A DNA stretch of 55,865 bases, taken from an uncultured Pirellulaceae bacterium. Its GTDB lineage: Bacteria; Planctomycetota; Planctomycetia; Pirellulales; Pirellulaceae. Position numbers and translations under genes: made by a program. Numbering within the stretch: the stretch's first letter is position 1; each line of letters starts with the position of its first letter. Positions 43,597-52,492 of the stretch are shown in pieces. The DNA is taken from assembly GCA_938010615.1 (NCBI GenBank), contig CALLUY010000101.1, positions 1 through 55,865 on the forward strand. The letters run 5' to 3'. The notes beneath the pieces were generated by a model, which saw only the letters and a program-made list of their open reading frames with translations, did no database searches and had not been told where the DNA came from.

Positions 43597-44487
43597 TTAC
43601 GAGCGACGTCGTCGGCTCAAACCGGCAATGCCCAGCAGAACGATTGCAAACGCTGAGCTTGGCTCAGGAACAGCCTGAGTAATTGAAAAGTCAACTGAGT
43701 AACCAAGATCTTGAAACGATCCGAGTGTCGTCGCTGAAATGAACGTGTCAGCACCAGAGTCAAGGACACCCGTCATGAGAGCCGCCGTACGTGATCTGCC
43801 GAAATTGACATTGTTCGGGTCGATCACAGTCAGACCATTCTGATCCAAGACCGTATCTCCTGCAGAAATGACGTATCCTTCGTCCCAGTGTCCATTGGCA
43901 GTACCGCCTCCACCACCAAGTTCCACAGGAACAAATGTGGCAGAGTTGTTAAATTCTGTTTGATACTGAGCCAATGCGTTGGCTCCGGTGTACTGACCCG
44001 TGCCACTGTTGTAGAGATTGTTGGTCGTCCACAATGTTCCGATACCCAAAACGTGTCCCATCTCATGAAGAATCACGTCTTCGAGGCTGCCATTGTTGGC
44101 AAGGTTTTGAATGTCGGCACTGTCGAAGTTCATGGCACCGTGAGAGGCAAGCCACCTAAACCCATCGTTAACGAACTGGTTTGGCCCGGCGCTTCCCAGA
44201 ATTCCGCCTGCACCATCGATTGCACCAACGTTTGCATCAATGAATAGCGAACTCATGTTGTCGCCAATGTTGTAAAAAGTATTGCCGCCGTTGACGTTAA
44301 CAATGTTGGTTCCATCGATCCATCCGGTAATGACCGACTCCCAAGTCGCCTCGGCAGCATCAAATGCACTCTGGAACTGAGCGGCCCCGGTATAATTTAG
44401 CTCAATGTTGAAAGGCGTGACCTGAGCGTTGGCAGGCATTGCCAGTGCGAAAATCGCCAAAATAGCGGTACAGAAAATTGATTTCAT
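43597..44487 (-). CDS. PEP-CTERM-anchored zinc metalloprotease-like protein
   Basis: A 296-residue exported protein. The signal peptide MKSIFCTAILAIFALAMPAN ends at Ala-Asn-Ala. The zinc motif is HEMGHVLGIG (His141, Glu142, His145), and GHWDEG supplies a likely third ligand (His200), as in leishmanolysin-like bacterial enzymes. The C-terminus VPEPSSAFAIVLLGIAGL followed by SRRRRS is a PEP-CTERM sorting signal, so it is processed and displayed by an exosortase encoded elsewhere. It starts at ATG 44487; an earlier in-frame start would precede the signal peptide awkwardly. Monocistronic, with its own terminator. The 235 bases upstream to putA have no clear feature. Confidence 0.87.
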   Translation of the reverse strand: MKSIFCTAILAIFALAMPANAQVTPFNIELNYTGAAQFQSAFDAAEATWESVITGWIDGTNIVNVNGGNTFYNIGDNMSSLFIDANVGAIDGAGGILGSAGPNQFVNDGFRWLASHGAMNFDSADIQNLANNGSLEDVILHEMGHVLGIGTLWTTNNLYNSGTGQYTGANALAQYQTEFNNSATFVPVELGGGGGTANGHWDEGYVISAGDTVLDQNGLTVIDPNNVNFGRSRTAALMTGVLDSGADTFISATTLGSFQDLGYSVDFSITQAVPEPSSAFAIVLLGIAGLSRRRRS

Positions 44488-44722
44488 ATGAATCCCCAAA
44501 CACAAATAAAACGGCTCAAAAGAGAGCCTGCCTCAATGGCCGATATCCCTCCAACCTAGACCAATCACCGCAAACATCAACGGATTTTTGAAAGGTTAGT
44601 CGGTCTTCCCAAGAGTTCTTCAAACCTTCCAGCTAAAAAGAACGGAATACCGAATGGGGGGGTGCAACACCGGAATGACCGTTAAACCCGAAGGAAACAG
44701 ACCGAATGATCGTCACTTGTTC

Positions 44723-47700
44723 TCAAACGATGTTGCCGTAGCGGTGGACAGTTTCGGAGATTGATTGCTCTCTAAGAAGTTTCAACATCTCAATTCGTCC
44801 GTTAGAGAGAACACCTTTTGAAACAGAAACATTTCTCGATGCAAGAATTTTGGCGAGCTGATCAGCGATCACGTTACCGAGGCGTGTGATCGATCCGGAC
44901 TTTAATTCGCCGCATCGCAAAGAAAAATCTTCATCTGACTCGCGAGTCCAGTCAAAGCAAAACGAGCCCAGCATTGGTTCGAGATCCAAATCGTCGTCGA
45001 TGCTAACCATCAATTTGACTCCAGCGATGTGGCAAGCGGTGGCGACGGTCAACAGTTTTTCAGACGTTGACTCATCGACCAATTCCACTCGCACGATGTG
45101 CCATGGACGTGTTCGATAACGGAACTCGTTTGTCTCGCCATGGATCTGGGAAGGATCATGAGCCACCGAAAATTCGCGCGTCCACCAGTATTGAAAACTC
45201 TCAGCCGCAGCGGTGACGCGATCCTGCTGCTCCAAATCATTGCACGATCGCTGAATCCAGTCTCCAACAGATTGCGAAACAGGTTCGCAAAGTTTCGGCG
45301 AGGTCGTTTGAGTCCATTCGCAGAACTGGCTGACGTAGTTTGGGCCACCGGCTTTTGAACCGGGACCGATACAAGAATCTTTCCAGCCACCGAAAGGTTG
45401 CCGCTGCACGATCGCTCCCGTCGTTGAACGATTGACGTAAGCGTTGCCGACCTCTACTTTGTCGCGCCACAATTCGATCTCCTTCGGATCGAGCGAATGA
45501 ATTCCTCCGGTCAGTCCGAAATCGCTCGAGTTCTGAATTTCGATCGCTTCTTCGACAGTGGTGACTCGCATCAACCCAAGCACTGGACCAAAGCATTCCG
45601 TTTTGTGATACCAACTGCCGGGTTTCACGCCCATCCGAATCCCAGGGCTCCAAAGACAAGGGTTCCCATCAATCATCTTCGGTTGAAGTAACCACTCTTC
45701 GCCGGGTTCGAGTTCGGTTAGCCCTTGAGCAAGCTCTGGTGCAGGTTCACGAATCACAGGCGTCACGATCGCAGACGCATCCCATGGAACGCCAACTTTC
45801 AAACTCGATGCGGCATCGACTAACTGCTGCCGAAACTTTGGGCTGTCGTAAACTTCATCGTCGATCAACGCGAGGCTGCTGGCCGAACATTTTTGTCCAG
45901 CGTGGCCAAACGCACCGCGAACCAAATCCTTGATCGCAAGATCCAGATCGGCCGATGAAGAAATGATCAAGCAGTTCTTGCCACTGGTTTCGGCCAGCAA
46001 ATTCAAATTTGGCCGCCAGCCTTGAAATAGTCGAGCCGTGTGAATGCTGCCCGTCAAAACGACAGCCGCAACGCGTTGATCACTAATCAACTGTTGCCCG
46101 ACTGGGCCGTCCTCCATCGGAATGAACTGCAAAACGTCGCGTGGAACGCCCGCATTCCAAAGCTGATTCACCATCGTCCACGCGGTCAGGACGGCTTCGC
46201 CGGCTGGTTTCAGGATGACCGAATTTCCGGCCATCAGAGCCGCCAAAACGCCGCCGCAAGGGATCGCAAACGGAAAGTTCCACGGCGGAGTCACCACAAC
46301 GACGCCGATTGCTTTGGCTTCCGTTCCGTCGAACCAACCTTCGGCATCGAGGCTTCCGGCGTAGTAGTTGGCAAAGTCAATCGCTTCGCTGACTTCAACG
46401 TCCGATTCGCCGATCGCTTTCCCGGTCTCGAAGAGCATGGCTCCGATGGCTTCTGCTCGCCCGTTTGAGATCTCGACACCAACCTGCCGAAGGATTTGGC
46501 TTCGAACCGCAATTCCTTTTGCCTCCCAAGCTTTCTGAGCAACCGTCGCAATGGACAACGCTTCTTCGACATGTTTGGAAGTCGCTTCTGCGTATTGGTA
46601 TACAACTTCGCCAGGCTTGGACGGATCGTGACCTTCGCCTGTCAACGGTTCGAGAACATTTTTCTCTCCGATGCAAATTGGGATCGGTTCGATCGTTTTC
46701 GTTTTCCATTGTGCGACGATTTCGGAAGCCCAAGTCCGATTCGCGGGCAATGAAAAGTCAGTATCATCAGCGTTGTGGAACTTCGTACGCGTTTCGGCAG
46801 CCTCGAACGTTTCCTTGCTGCGATCCTGAGTCCGGTTTGGCGATGCGGAAAGAGTCTCACTCTGTGAAAGTTCAACGGCTTCACGAAACGCCGCAACCTG
46901 CCGCTTCCACTCTGGCGAACCTTTCTCCAACGCAAACAACGCTCCCAGAAAACTTCCTGGTGCGGTGTTCTCATCGAGCCGCCGAACGAGGTACGCAACG
47001 GCTGCCTCGAATTCTGAATCAAGAACAACCGGAGAATACAAAAGCATATCGCCCGAACGTTTCAAGACTTCCGTCGCCTGCGCGTTGGCCATGCCCTCAA
47101 GCATCTCGAACTCAATGAATGGCTGCACCTCGCGTCGTTGCCTCAATAGCAATCCGTACGCAATGTCGAACAGATTGTGACTTCCAATTCCGATCTGGAC
47201 AACTTTGGCATTCTCCGCACGAGTCCCAAATTCCAGCATGCGTTTAAAGTTTGCGTCAGACTGAATCTTGCTGGTGTATGGAGCTTGCGGCCAATCGTGC
47301 ATCGATGCGTCGACTTGTTCCATTGCTAGGTTGGCACCTTTGACGATCCGAATTTTGATTCGACCGCCCGATCGAGCATGACGTTCCTTCGCCCACTGCG
47401 TCAACGACTGAAGCACCTCAAACGAATCGGGAAGGTAAGCTTGCAGAACGATTCCCGCCATCATCGTTTCGAATTCAGGCTCATCTAAAACGGAACGGAA
47501 GATGTCAACCGTTAGATGAAGATCGCGATACTCTTCCATATCCAGATTGACGAACTTCGGCTTGGCAGCGTTCTTCCCACTAATCGCAGCTCGATAGAGT
47601 TCGCGCAAACGCGGCTTGATCAACTCCTTGGTTTGTTCATAGCCCGTCAACGAAATCTGACTGCAGATCGAAGACAGCTTTACAGAAATGTAGTCCACAC

Positions 47701-48232
47701 CGGGCTCAATCAAGCGACCAGCATTTTCTTCAAGCCGTCGGTCGGCTTCCTTGTCGCCGAGCACTGCTTCGCCAAGCTGATTGAAATTGACACGCATTCC
47801 GGACGACCGGCGAGTCTTCAAATAGTTGGCGAATTTATCTTTCGCCGCTGAGATGATCACATGCTCACTGTCTTTGCGAATTTTCGACGTGACTTTTGGC
47901 ATCACCAAATTGGGCACCCATTTCGCCGCCGTGTTTCCTATCCGTACGGCAATCCGATCAAGGAATGAAAAGTACTTCGGCACGCCGTACTCATCGATCA
48001 GCGTTCCCATTCGTTTTGCCGCACGATCATCACCGATCATTCGCAAGACTTGATCGGCCATTGCCATCGTGAACTTTTTTCCATCGGCGTCACCCATCAT
48101 TCGAGCCATCATTGCGGAACGTTTTCGTTCGGCGCTCGATTCATGTTGGCGAGACTGTTCCAAAATTTCTGCGGCAAGCTCGACCGCCTCTTCACCGATG
48201 GAACGCAAATCCAAGTCTGTTTTTTGAGTCAT
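44723..48232 (-). CDS. putA: Bifunctional proline dehydrogenase / glutamate-semialdehyde dehydrogenase
   Basis: The enzyme oxidises proline to glutamate in two steps: an FAD proline dehydrogenase domain, then an NAD aldehyde dehydrogenase domain, with the intermediate channelled. In the 1169-residue protein the PRODH barrel lies at about 90-460 (YISVKLSSICSQIS, FVNLDMEEYRDLHL, RIKIRIVKGAN, GIGSHNLFDIAY). The ALDH lies at about 530-1000, with Glu748 in LAETSGKNC and Cys782 in GQKCSASS. A final 170 residues resemble the C-terminal flap of large PutA. There is no N-terminal ribbon-helix-helix, so it does not act as its own repressor. ATG 48232 is favoured over an open upstream frame. Divergent from the Hsp20 gene. 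Confidence 0.95.
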   Translation of the reverse strand: MTQKTDLDLRSIGEEAVELAAEILEQSRQHESSAERKRSAMMARMMGDADGKKFTMAMADQVLRMIGDDRAAKRMGTLIDEYGVPKYFSFLDRIAVRIGNTAAKWVPNLVMPKVTSKIRKDSEHVIISAAKDKFANYLKTRRSSGMRVNFNQLGEAVLGDKEADRRLEENAGRLIEPGVDYISVKLSSICSQISLTGYEQTKELIKPRLRELYRAAISGKNAAKPKFVNLDMEEYRDLHLTVDIFRSVLDEPEFETMMAGIVLQAYLPDSFEVLQSLTQWAKERHARSGGRIKIRIVKGANLAMEQVDASMHDWPQAPYTSKIQSDANFKRMLEFGTRAENAKVVQIGIGSHNLFDIAYGLLLRQRREVQPFIEFEMLEGMANAQATEVLKRSGDMLLYSPVVLDSEFEAAVAYLVRRLDENTAPGSFLGALFALEKGSPEWKRQVAAFREAVELSQSETLSASPNRTQDRSKETFEAAETRTKFHNADDTDFSLPANRTWASEIVAQWKTKTIEPIPICIGEKNVLEPLTGEGHDPSKPGEVVYQYAEATSKHVEEALSIATVAQKAWEAKGIAVRSQILRQVGVEISNGRAEAIGAMLFETGKAIGESDVEVSEAIDFANYYAGSLDAEGWFDGTEAKAIGVVVVTPPWNFPFAIPCGGVLAALMAGNSVILKPAGEAVLTAWTMVNQLWNAGVPRDVLQFIPMEDGPVGQQLISDQRVAAVVLTGSIHTARLFQGWRPNLNLLAETSGKNCLIISSSADLDLAIKDLVRGAFGHAGQKCSASSLALIDDEVYDSPKFRQQLVDAASSLKVGVPWDASAIVTPVIREPAPELAQGLTELEPGEEWLLQPKMIDGNPCLWSPGIRMGVKPGSWYHKTECFGPVLGLMRVTTVEEAIEIQNSSDFGLTGGIHSLDPKEIELWRDKVEVGNAYVNRSTTGAIVQRQPFGGWKDSCIGPGSKAGGPNYVSQFCEWTQTTSPKLCEPVSQSVGDWIQRSCNDLEQQDRVTAAAESFQYWWTREFSVAHDPSQIHGETNEFRYRTRPWHIVRVELVDESTSEKLLTVATACHIAGVKLMVSIDDDLDLEPMLGSFCFDWTRESDEDFSLRCGELKSGSITRLGNVIADQLAKILASRNVSVSKGVLSNGRIEMLKLLREQSISETVHRYGNIV

Positions 48233-48468
48233 ATACGTCTGGATTTCTCGAATGACAAATTTGCTGGTTGAAGCCGACTGACAATTTGAACCAAAATCGC
48301 CTCGAACTGACAGTGTCCATTCTACGCGGCAAAACGCGGGGTCAAAACGATCCTTTGCAAGTTCGGCACGCCAATTGCTTTTCAATCGATCGACATACTA
48401 CTTTGTCGACCGTTGATCAGACGGAAGTCTCCGTTGGACATGTCGGCAACTTCTTTGGAGAACTAACT
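48233..48468. promoter_or_regulatory. Divergent putA/hsp20 intergenic region
   Basis: These 236 bases separate two divergent genes and must hold both promoters and leaders. I see no CIRCE inverted repeat, no good sigma-32-like pair and no clear hairpin thermosensor. The Hsp20 ribosome binding site TTTGGAG lies about 9 bases before its ATG. Several open frames cross the region but lack family features. The assignment as regulatory is by position only. Confidence 0.4.
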
Positions 48469-48903
48469 ATGAAAACGTCTTCTAATTCTAATCGCTTGGG
48501 TGAGTTTCCGGTCGACATCGAAAATCTGTTTGACCACTTTTTTGGAAACCAACAAAAATCGAATTCATCATTGAGTCTGGTTCCACCGGCGAACGTGATC
48601 GAGTCGGAAAATGCATATTCGCTTGTCATGGAACTTCCGGGAGTCGCTTCCGAAAGTGTGTCCATTGAAATCAAGGATAGTCAGCTTGTGGTCAGTGGAA
48701 GCAAGTCCATTGCCGAGGTTGGCGAAGGCGAACGTCTTGCAAAGTCTGAACGTCGTGGCGGAGATTTTCGCCGCAAGTTCGAATTCGCATCACAGATCGA
48801 TGCGGATGCGATCACTGCCGACTTCAAGGATGGCTTGCTAACCGTCACTTTGCCGAAGTCGGAGAAAGCCCGACCTCGCAAGATTCAAATCCGGACCGCT
48901 TAA
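48469..48903 (+). CDS. Small heat-shock protein, Hsp20 family
   Basis: An ATP-independent holdase that binds unfolding proteins as an oligomer. The 144-residue protein has the alpha-crystallin domain from about 50 to 140: NVIESENAYSLVMELPGVA, VSIEIKDSQLVVSGSK, GDFRRKFEFASQIDADAI, then the conserved FKDGLLTVTLPKSEKARP. The C-terminal RKIQIR contains an I-X-I motif for oligomer contacts. ATG 48469 has TTTGGAG upstream; the longer open frame is not used because the family start follows. Heat induction is expected from the family. An intrinsic terminator follows 20 bases after the stop. Confidence 0.93.
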   Translation: MKTSSNSNRLGEFPVDIENLFDHFFGNQQKSNSSLSLVPPANVIESENAYSLVMELPGVASESVSIEIKDSQLVVSGSKSIAEVGEGERLAKSERRGGDFRRKFEFASQIDADAITADFKDGLLTVTLPKSEKARPRKIQIRTA

Positions 48904-48922
48904 AACGCGGGCCGTCCGGATG

Positions 48923-48954
48923 CGGCTGGGACATTGAGCCCAGCCGTTTTTTTT
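48923..48954 (+). terminator. Intrinsic terminator after hsp20
   Basis: A perfect stem CGGCTGGG (48923-48930) and CCCAGCCG (48939-48946) with an 8-base loop is followed by eight T (48947-48954). It is a textbook rho-independent terminator for the hsp20 transcript. Confidence 0.92.
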
Positions 48955-49020
48955 GCGGCTTTAGCTTTGTTGAAACATGAGTCATACTGACGACGTGATT
49001 CAAATTTCGATTGGTGATCT

Positions 49021-49446
49021 ATGACTTTTTTCAAATCTCTTACAATTCTCTCGCTGGTCTTGCTCTGCGGTGCAGGCTGCGATTCGATGGCTCCTTCGAA
49101 TTCGGTCGAGTTATCGCGAGACATCGGAACGGTCACTCTGGAAGTTGATTTTGGTTCAGACAAACGCTCCAAATCGATCGATGTCGTTTGCTCTCCAGAG
49201 TCAACGGTTTTGCTCTCTCTCGAACGAGCCCAAAACATGAAGAAGCTGAAAGTCGATTTTCGAGGAACGGGAGAAACGGCATTCGTGACATCGATTGGCG
49301 GCATGAAAAATGAGGGAGCAGAAGGCAAGAACTGGATCTTTCGGGTCAACGACAAGCTTGGCGACAAAAGTGCCGGAGTCTATCCGGTCAAACCAGGCGA
49401 CAAGATTTCATGGTCTTATGGGAATCCGCCCAAAGAGCTTCAGTAG
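49021..49446 (+). CDS. DUF4430-type lipoprotein
   Basis: A 141-residue lipoprotein with signal SLTILSLVLLCGAGC, lipobox GAGC and Cys20. The mature part resembles DUF4430, the small ubiquitin-like fold also found at the C-terminus of transcobalamin-type binding proteins: EVDFGSDKRSKSIDVVC, GKNWIFRVNDKLGDKSAGV and VKPGDKISWSYG are characteristic. Ligand binding is suggested by the family but not shown. It is followed by tandem repeats overlapping its stop and then by the small membrane protein gene on the same strand, 195 bases on. In outer-membrane bacteria such lipoproteins face the periplasm. Confidence 0.8.
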   Translation: MTFFKSLTILSLVLLCGAGCDSMAPSNSVELSRDIGTVTLEVDFGSDKRSKSIDVVCSPESTVLLSLERAQNMKKLKVDFRGTGETAFVTSIGGMKNEGAEGKNWIFRVNDKLGDKSAGVYPVKPGDKISWSYGNPPKELQ

Positions 49447-49523
49447 AAGGTCTTTCATATAAAAGCTTCAGTAGCAGGTCTTTCATACTAAAAGCTTCAA
49501 CAGGAGTTCATTCATATAAGAAA
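49437..49523 (+). repeat. Three tandem ~29-bp repeats across the DUF4430 stop
   Basis: Units at 49437-49464, 49465-49493 and 49494-49523 each begin with GCTTCA and contain a variant of GTCTTTCATA, at 28, 29 and 30 bases. Unit 1 includes the last codons and stop of the DUF4430 gene; unit 3 is the most diverged and a short fourth piece follows. The next 110 bases also hold a short direct repeat (GGCTTACGAC, near 49591 and 49614). This is tandem duplication with decay, not a CRISPR array. Confidence 0.7.
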
Positions 49524-49641
49524 GAGCTCCAATAGCGGGGAATCGGATTTCTGGCATTCGACCGGCGGCGATTCTGGATTATCATTTTGGCTTACGACAG
49601 ACGCCTAAACGGCTTACGACTCACGCCAAAATTGTTTGAAT

Positions 49642-50229
49642 ATGAAACGTCCAGAAAACCTGATTCGCAATTCTCTGATCCTGCTTCTACTAATTGCCGC
49701 TGGCGTCGCTAGCCGATTCGTGCTGATCGATCTTCCTAACGTCAAACCGATCGCAGCGATCGTTTTGTTTGCCGCGTTTTGGTTCCGCAGTTATTGGGTG
49801 GCCGGACTTTCTCTTGCGGTCGTCATGCTGGTCAGCAACAGTGGACTCGATTCCTGCCCGTGGCAAGTCACCGCTGGAGTGATCAGCGGATTGATTGTTG
49901 CTGCTTTCTTGGGACGTCGCCTTGGGTCGCGGTTCAGCAACGCTCAAGAAGTTGCATCGCGACCGACAACGGCCATCGCTCAGCTGTTTGGTTCAGCGTT
50001 TGTGATGTCGCTGGCCTTTTTCGTGATCTCCAATTTGGCCGTTTGGTCGATGGGACAATGGTATCCGCTCACGTTCAGCGGACTGGTTCACTGCTTTACC
50101 GCAGCAATCCCATTTTTCAAATACACTTTCTGCGGTGATCTGTTTTTCACCGCAGCGATCTTTGGCGTTTGGTATGCCGTTGAAACCAGCGCCGAATCAT
50201 GCATCGCAAAGGTTGCCCAATCACAATGA
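49642..50229 (+). CDS. Small polytopic membrane protein (DUF6580-like)
   Basis: A 195-residue protein with about five to six hydrophobic helices: NSLILLLLIAAGVASRFVLI, IAAIVLFAAFWFRSYWVAG, VTAGVISGLIVAAFLG, FVMSLAFFVISNLAVW and a last one near TFCGDLFFTAAIFGVWYAV. The pattern R...PNVKPIAAIVLF and GYTPL-like YPLTFSGLVHCFTAAIPFFKYT matches the uncharacterised DUF6580 family, which has an overall shape like substrate-binding subunits of ECF transporters. ATG 49642 is chosen over an in-frame TTG two codons earlier. Its TGA overlaps the next ATG (ATGA), so it is translationally coupled to the transglutaminase-esterase gene. Confidence 0.75.
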   Translation: MKRPENLIRNSLILLLLIAAGVASRFVLIDLPNVKPIAAIVLFAAFWFRSYWVAGLSLAVVMLVSNSGLDSCPWQVTAGVISGLIVAAFLGRRLGSRFSNAQEVASRPTTAIAQLFGSAFVMSLAFFVISNLAVWSMGQWYPLTFSGLVHCFTAAIPFFKYTFCGDLFFTAAIFGVWYAVETSAESCIAKVAQSQ

Positions 50230-52484
50230 CAATGACAATGATGTTTCGAACGATTGCTTTTGTCCTGCTGCTGCAGATTGCCGCTTGGGCACAGCAAACC
50301 TCTGTCGATTCTCTGGTTCAATCGACGCTGGAAATCGCCGACGGCAATCGCGTCGAACTTCAAAAGGCTGTCGATACGATCGAGCCCGAAATGAAACCGG
50401 GCTTGGACTTTCTGTTGGCTTACATGCCACCTTCGGACGCGAAATCTTTGGACGCAGAGTTTCTGCTGGGACACGTCCGTGGTGCCTATGAAGCGTGGAA
50501 CAGTTCGCCTTGGAAAGATCAAATCGATGAAGAGACTTTCCTGAACTACATTTTGCCTTACGCGAATGTCAGCGAACGGCGCGAACGATGGCGTGCCGAT
50601 TTCAGAAAGCGATTTCTTCCGATGGTGGAGTCTGCGAAAACGCCCTCCGAGGCTGCAGTTCTGCTGAATCAAAAAATCTTTCCTGAACTGGGTGTCAAAT
50701 ACTCAACGAAACGCGAACGAGCCGATCAGGGCCCCTATGAATCAATCGAGAGCGGAGTCGCATCTTGTACTGGACTTTCAATCCTACTGATCGACGCATG
50801 CCGATCGGTTGGCGTGCCGGCTCGGTTCGTTGGAACGCCGCAATGGTCGGACAACAGTGGCAATCATTCGTGGGTTGAAATTTGGGACGGTGGCTGGAAG
50901 TTCACTGGCGCGGCCGAGCCCGACGGCGACGACTTGAACAAAAGTTGGTTTACCGAGCGAGCCTCCCGCGCCACCGAATCAAGTCGCAAACACGCGATTT
51001 ATGCAGTGAAGTATCGCAAGACGGGCCTGAAGCTCCCCATGGTCTTTCAGAAGAATTTCGACCCTGTGTGGTCAGTCAACGTTACAAACAGATACGCCAG
51101 AGAGCCATTGATCCGACACGATCAGATGCTGCTTCGCATCAAAGCCATCGACCCTGTGTCGAAGCAACGCGTCATCGCAAAATTCTCAATCATTGACGAA
51201 ACTTCGCAGGTTCTCTTCGAAGGAGAGACGAACGACGAGCGGTTCGATACAAACGACCACGTCACCGCCGTTGTCCCAAGAGGGCTCGCTATTAAAGCTC
51301 ACTTTTCGATTGACGGCGTCGAATCAGAAATTGACCTTGGCGCACCCAAAGAGACCAGCTTGGTCGTACTACAGCTGCCGACCAAAACGGCGTCCAACAA
51401 AGACACCAAACTCAGCCGCCGTGAAACGGTTGAGATTTCAAACAGCTTGTGGACTGCGAGAAAAAATGAACTCGTGGAATCACGCGCCAAAGAAATGCAA
51501 GCCAAGCTGATCAAACTGGATGCGTTTCCGAACCTTGAAATGAAATACGACTTCAAAACGTTCGGCGAGAAACCTGACGACGGCCACTCGTTATTTATTT
51601 CGATGCACGGTGGCGGTGGTGCTCCTGCGAAAGTCAACGAGCGCCAGTGGAAAAACCAGATCGGTCTCTATCAGCCCGCGGAGGGAATTTATTTGGCTCC
51701 ACGAGCTCCGACGAACACTTGGAATCTGTGGCACGAAATTCACATCGATCAGTTTTTCGACCGGATCATCGAGAATTTCGTTTCCGCCGGGGAAGTGAAT
51801 CCGAATCGCGTTTATCTATTGGGCTATTCCGCGGGAGGCGACGGCGTCTACCAACTTGCTCCAAGAATGGCAGACCGTTTCGCAGCGGCCTCGATGATGG
51901 CGGGACATCCAAATGGAGTCAGCCCTCAAGGGCTTCGCAATCTCCCTTTCGCGATCTACATGGGCGGCAAAGATGCGGCCTACAAACGCAACGAAATTGC
52001 GGCGCAGTGGAAAGAGAAGCTGGCCAACCTTCGCAACGAAGATAAAGACGGCTACGACCATGTCGTTGAAATCTATCCGAATAAAGGACACTGGATGGAT
52101 CGCAAAGATGCGGCGGCGATTCCGTGGATGTTGGAACGAACACGAAATCCGTGGCCAACGAAAGTTGTCTGGCGTCAGACCGGTGTGACTCACGATCGAT
52201 TCTATTGGCTTTCCGTAGCCGCCGGTGCAGCGAAGAAAAACACGACGATCATCGCGACCGTCGATGGCCAGAAAATCTCGATTGAAACCGAAGATGTGAA
52301 ATCGTTTCGCATCTGGCTAAGCGACGAATTGCTCGACCTAGACAAGGAAATCGAATTGGTCGTCAACGGAAAATCTGAAACGAAAACGGTAAACCGAAGT
52401 GCCGACGCGCTCAAACGAAGTCTTGAATCACGTTTCGATAAACCAATGATGGCTCCGGCGTTTATCGATGTTTCGATTGAGTGA
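50226..52484 (+). CDS. Exported transglutaminase-like and alpha/beta-hydrolase fusion protein
   Basis: A 752-residue protein with signal peptide FRTIAFVLLLQIAAWAQ. Residues about 80-300 are a transglutaminase-like domain with catalytic Cys181 (ASCTGLSILLIDACRSVGVP) and His214 (GNHSWVEIWDGGWKFTGA). Residues about 420-650 are an alpha/beta-hydrolase of the PHB-depolymerase/feruloyl-esterase kind: oxyanion region SMHGGGGAPA, nucleophile elbow GYSAGG (Ser535), acid in GGKDAAY and His in NKGHWMD. A short C-terminal beta domain follows. The pairing suggests a periplasmic or secreted enzyme acting on a peptide- and ester-containing substrate; which one is unknown. ATG 50226 overlaps the stop of the membrane protein gene. 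Convergent with the next gene, 8 bases apart. Confidence 0.82.
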   Translation: MTMTMMFRTIAFVLLLQIAAWAQQTSVDSLVQSTLEIADGNRVELQKAVDTIEPEMKPGLDFLLAYMPPSDAKSLDAEFLLGHVRGAYEAWNSSPWKDQIDEETFLNYILPYANVSERRERWRADFRKRFLPMVESAKTPSEAAVLLNQKIFPELGVKYSTKRERADQGPYESIESGVASCTGLSILLIDACRSVGVPARFVGTPQWSDNSGNHSWVEIWDGGWKFTGAAEPDGDDLNKSWFTERASRATESSRKHAIYAVKYRKTGLKLPMVFQKNFDPVWSVNVTNRYAREPLIRHDQMLLRIKAIDPVSKQRVIAKFSIIDETSQVLFEGETNDERFDTNDHVTAVVPRGLAIKAHFSIDGVESEIDLGAPKETSLVVLQLPTKTASNKDTKLSRRETVEISNSLWTARKNELVESRAKEMQAKLIKLDAFPNLEMKYDFKTFGEKPDDGHSLFISMHGGGGAPAKVNERQWKNQIGLYQPAEGIYLAPRAPTNTWNLWHEIHIDQFFDRIIENFVSAGEVNPNRVYLLGYSAGGDGVYQLAPRMADRFAAASMMAGHPNGVSPQGLRNLPFAIYMGGKDAAYKRNEIAAQWKEKLANLRNEDKDGYDHVVEIYPNKGHWMDRKDAAAIPWMLERTRNPWPTKVVWRQTGVTHDRFYWLSVAAGAAKKNTTIIATVDGQKISIETEDVKSFRIWLSDELLDLDKEIELVVNGKSETKTVNRSADALKRSLESRFDKPMMAPAFIDVSIE

Positions 52485-52492
52485 CGATTTGC

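Noticed and set aside
48233..48468. CIRCE or sigma-32-type heat-shock promoter for hsp20
   Set aside because: No TTAGCACTC-N9-GAGTGCTAA repeat and no acceptable -35/-10 spacing could be found by eye.
49437..49523. CRISPR array
   Set aside because: Three degenerate units are directly abutting without spacers, and there are no cas genes.
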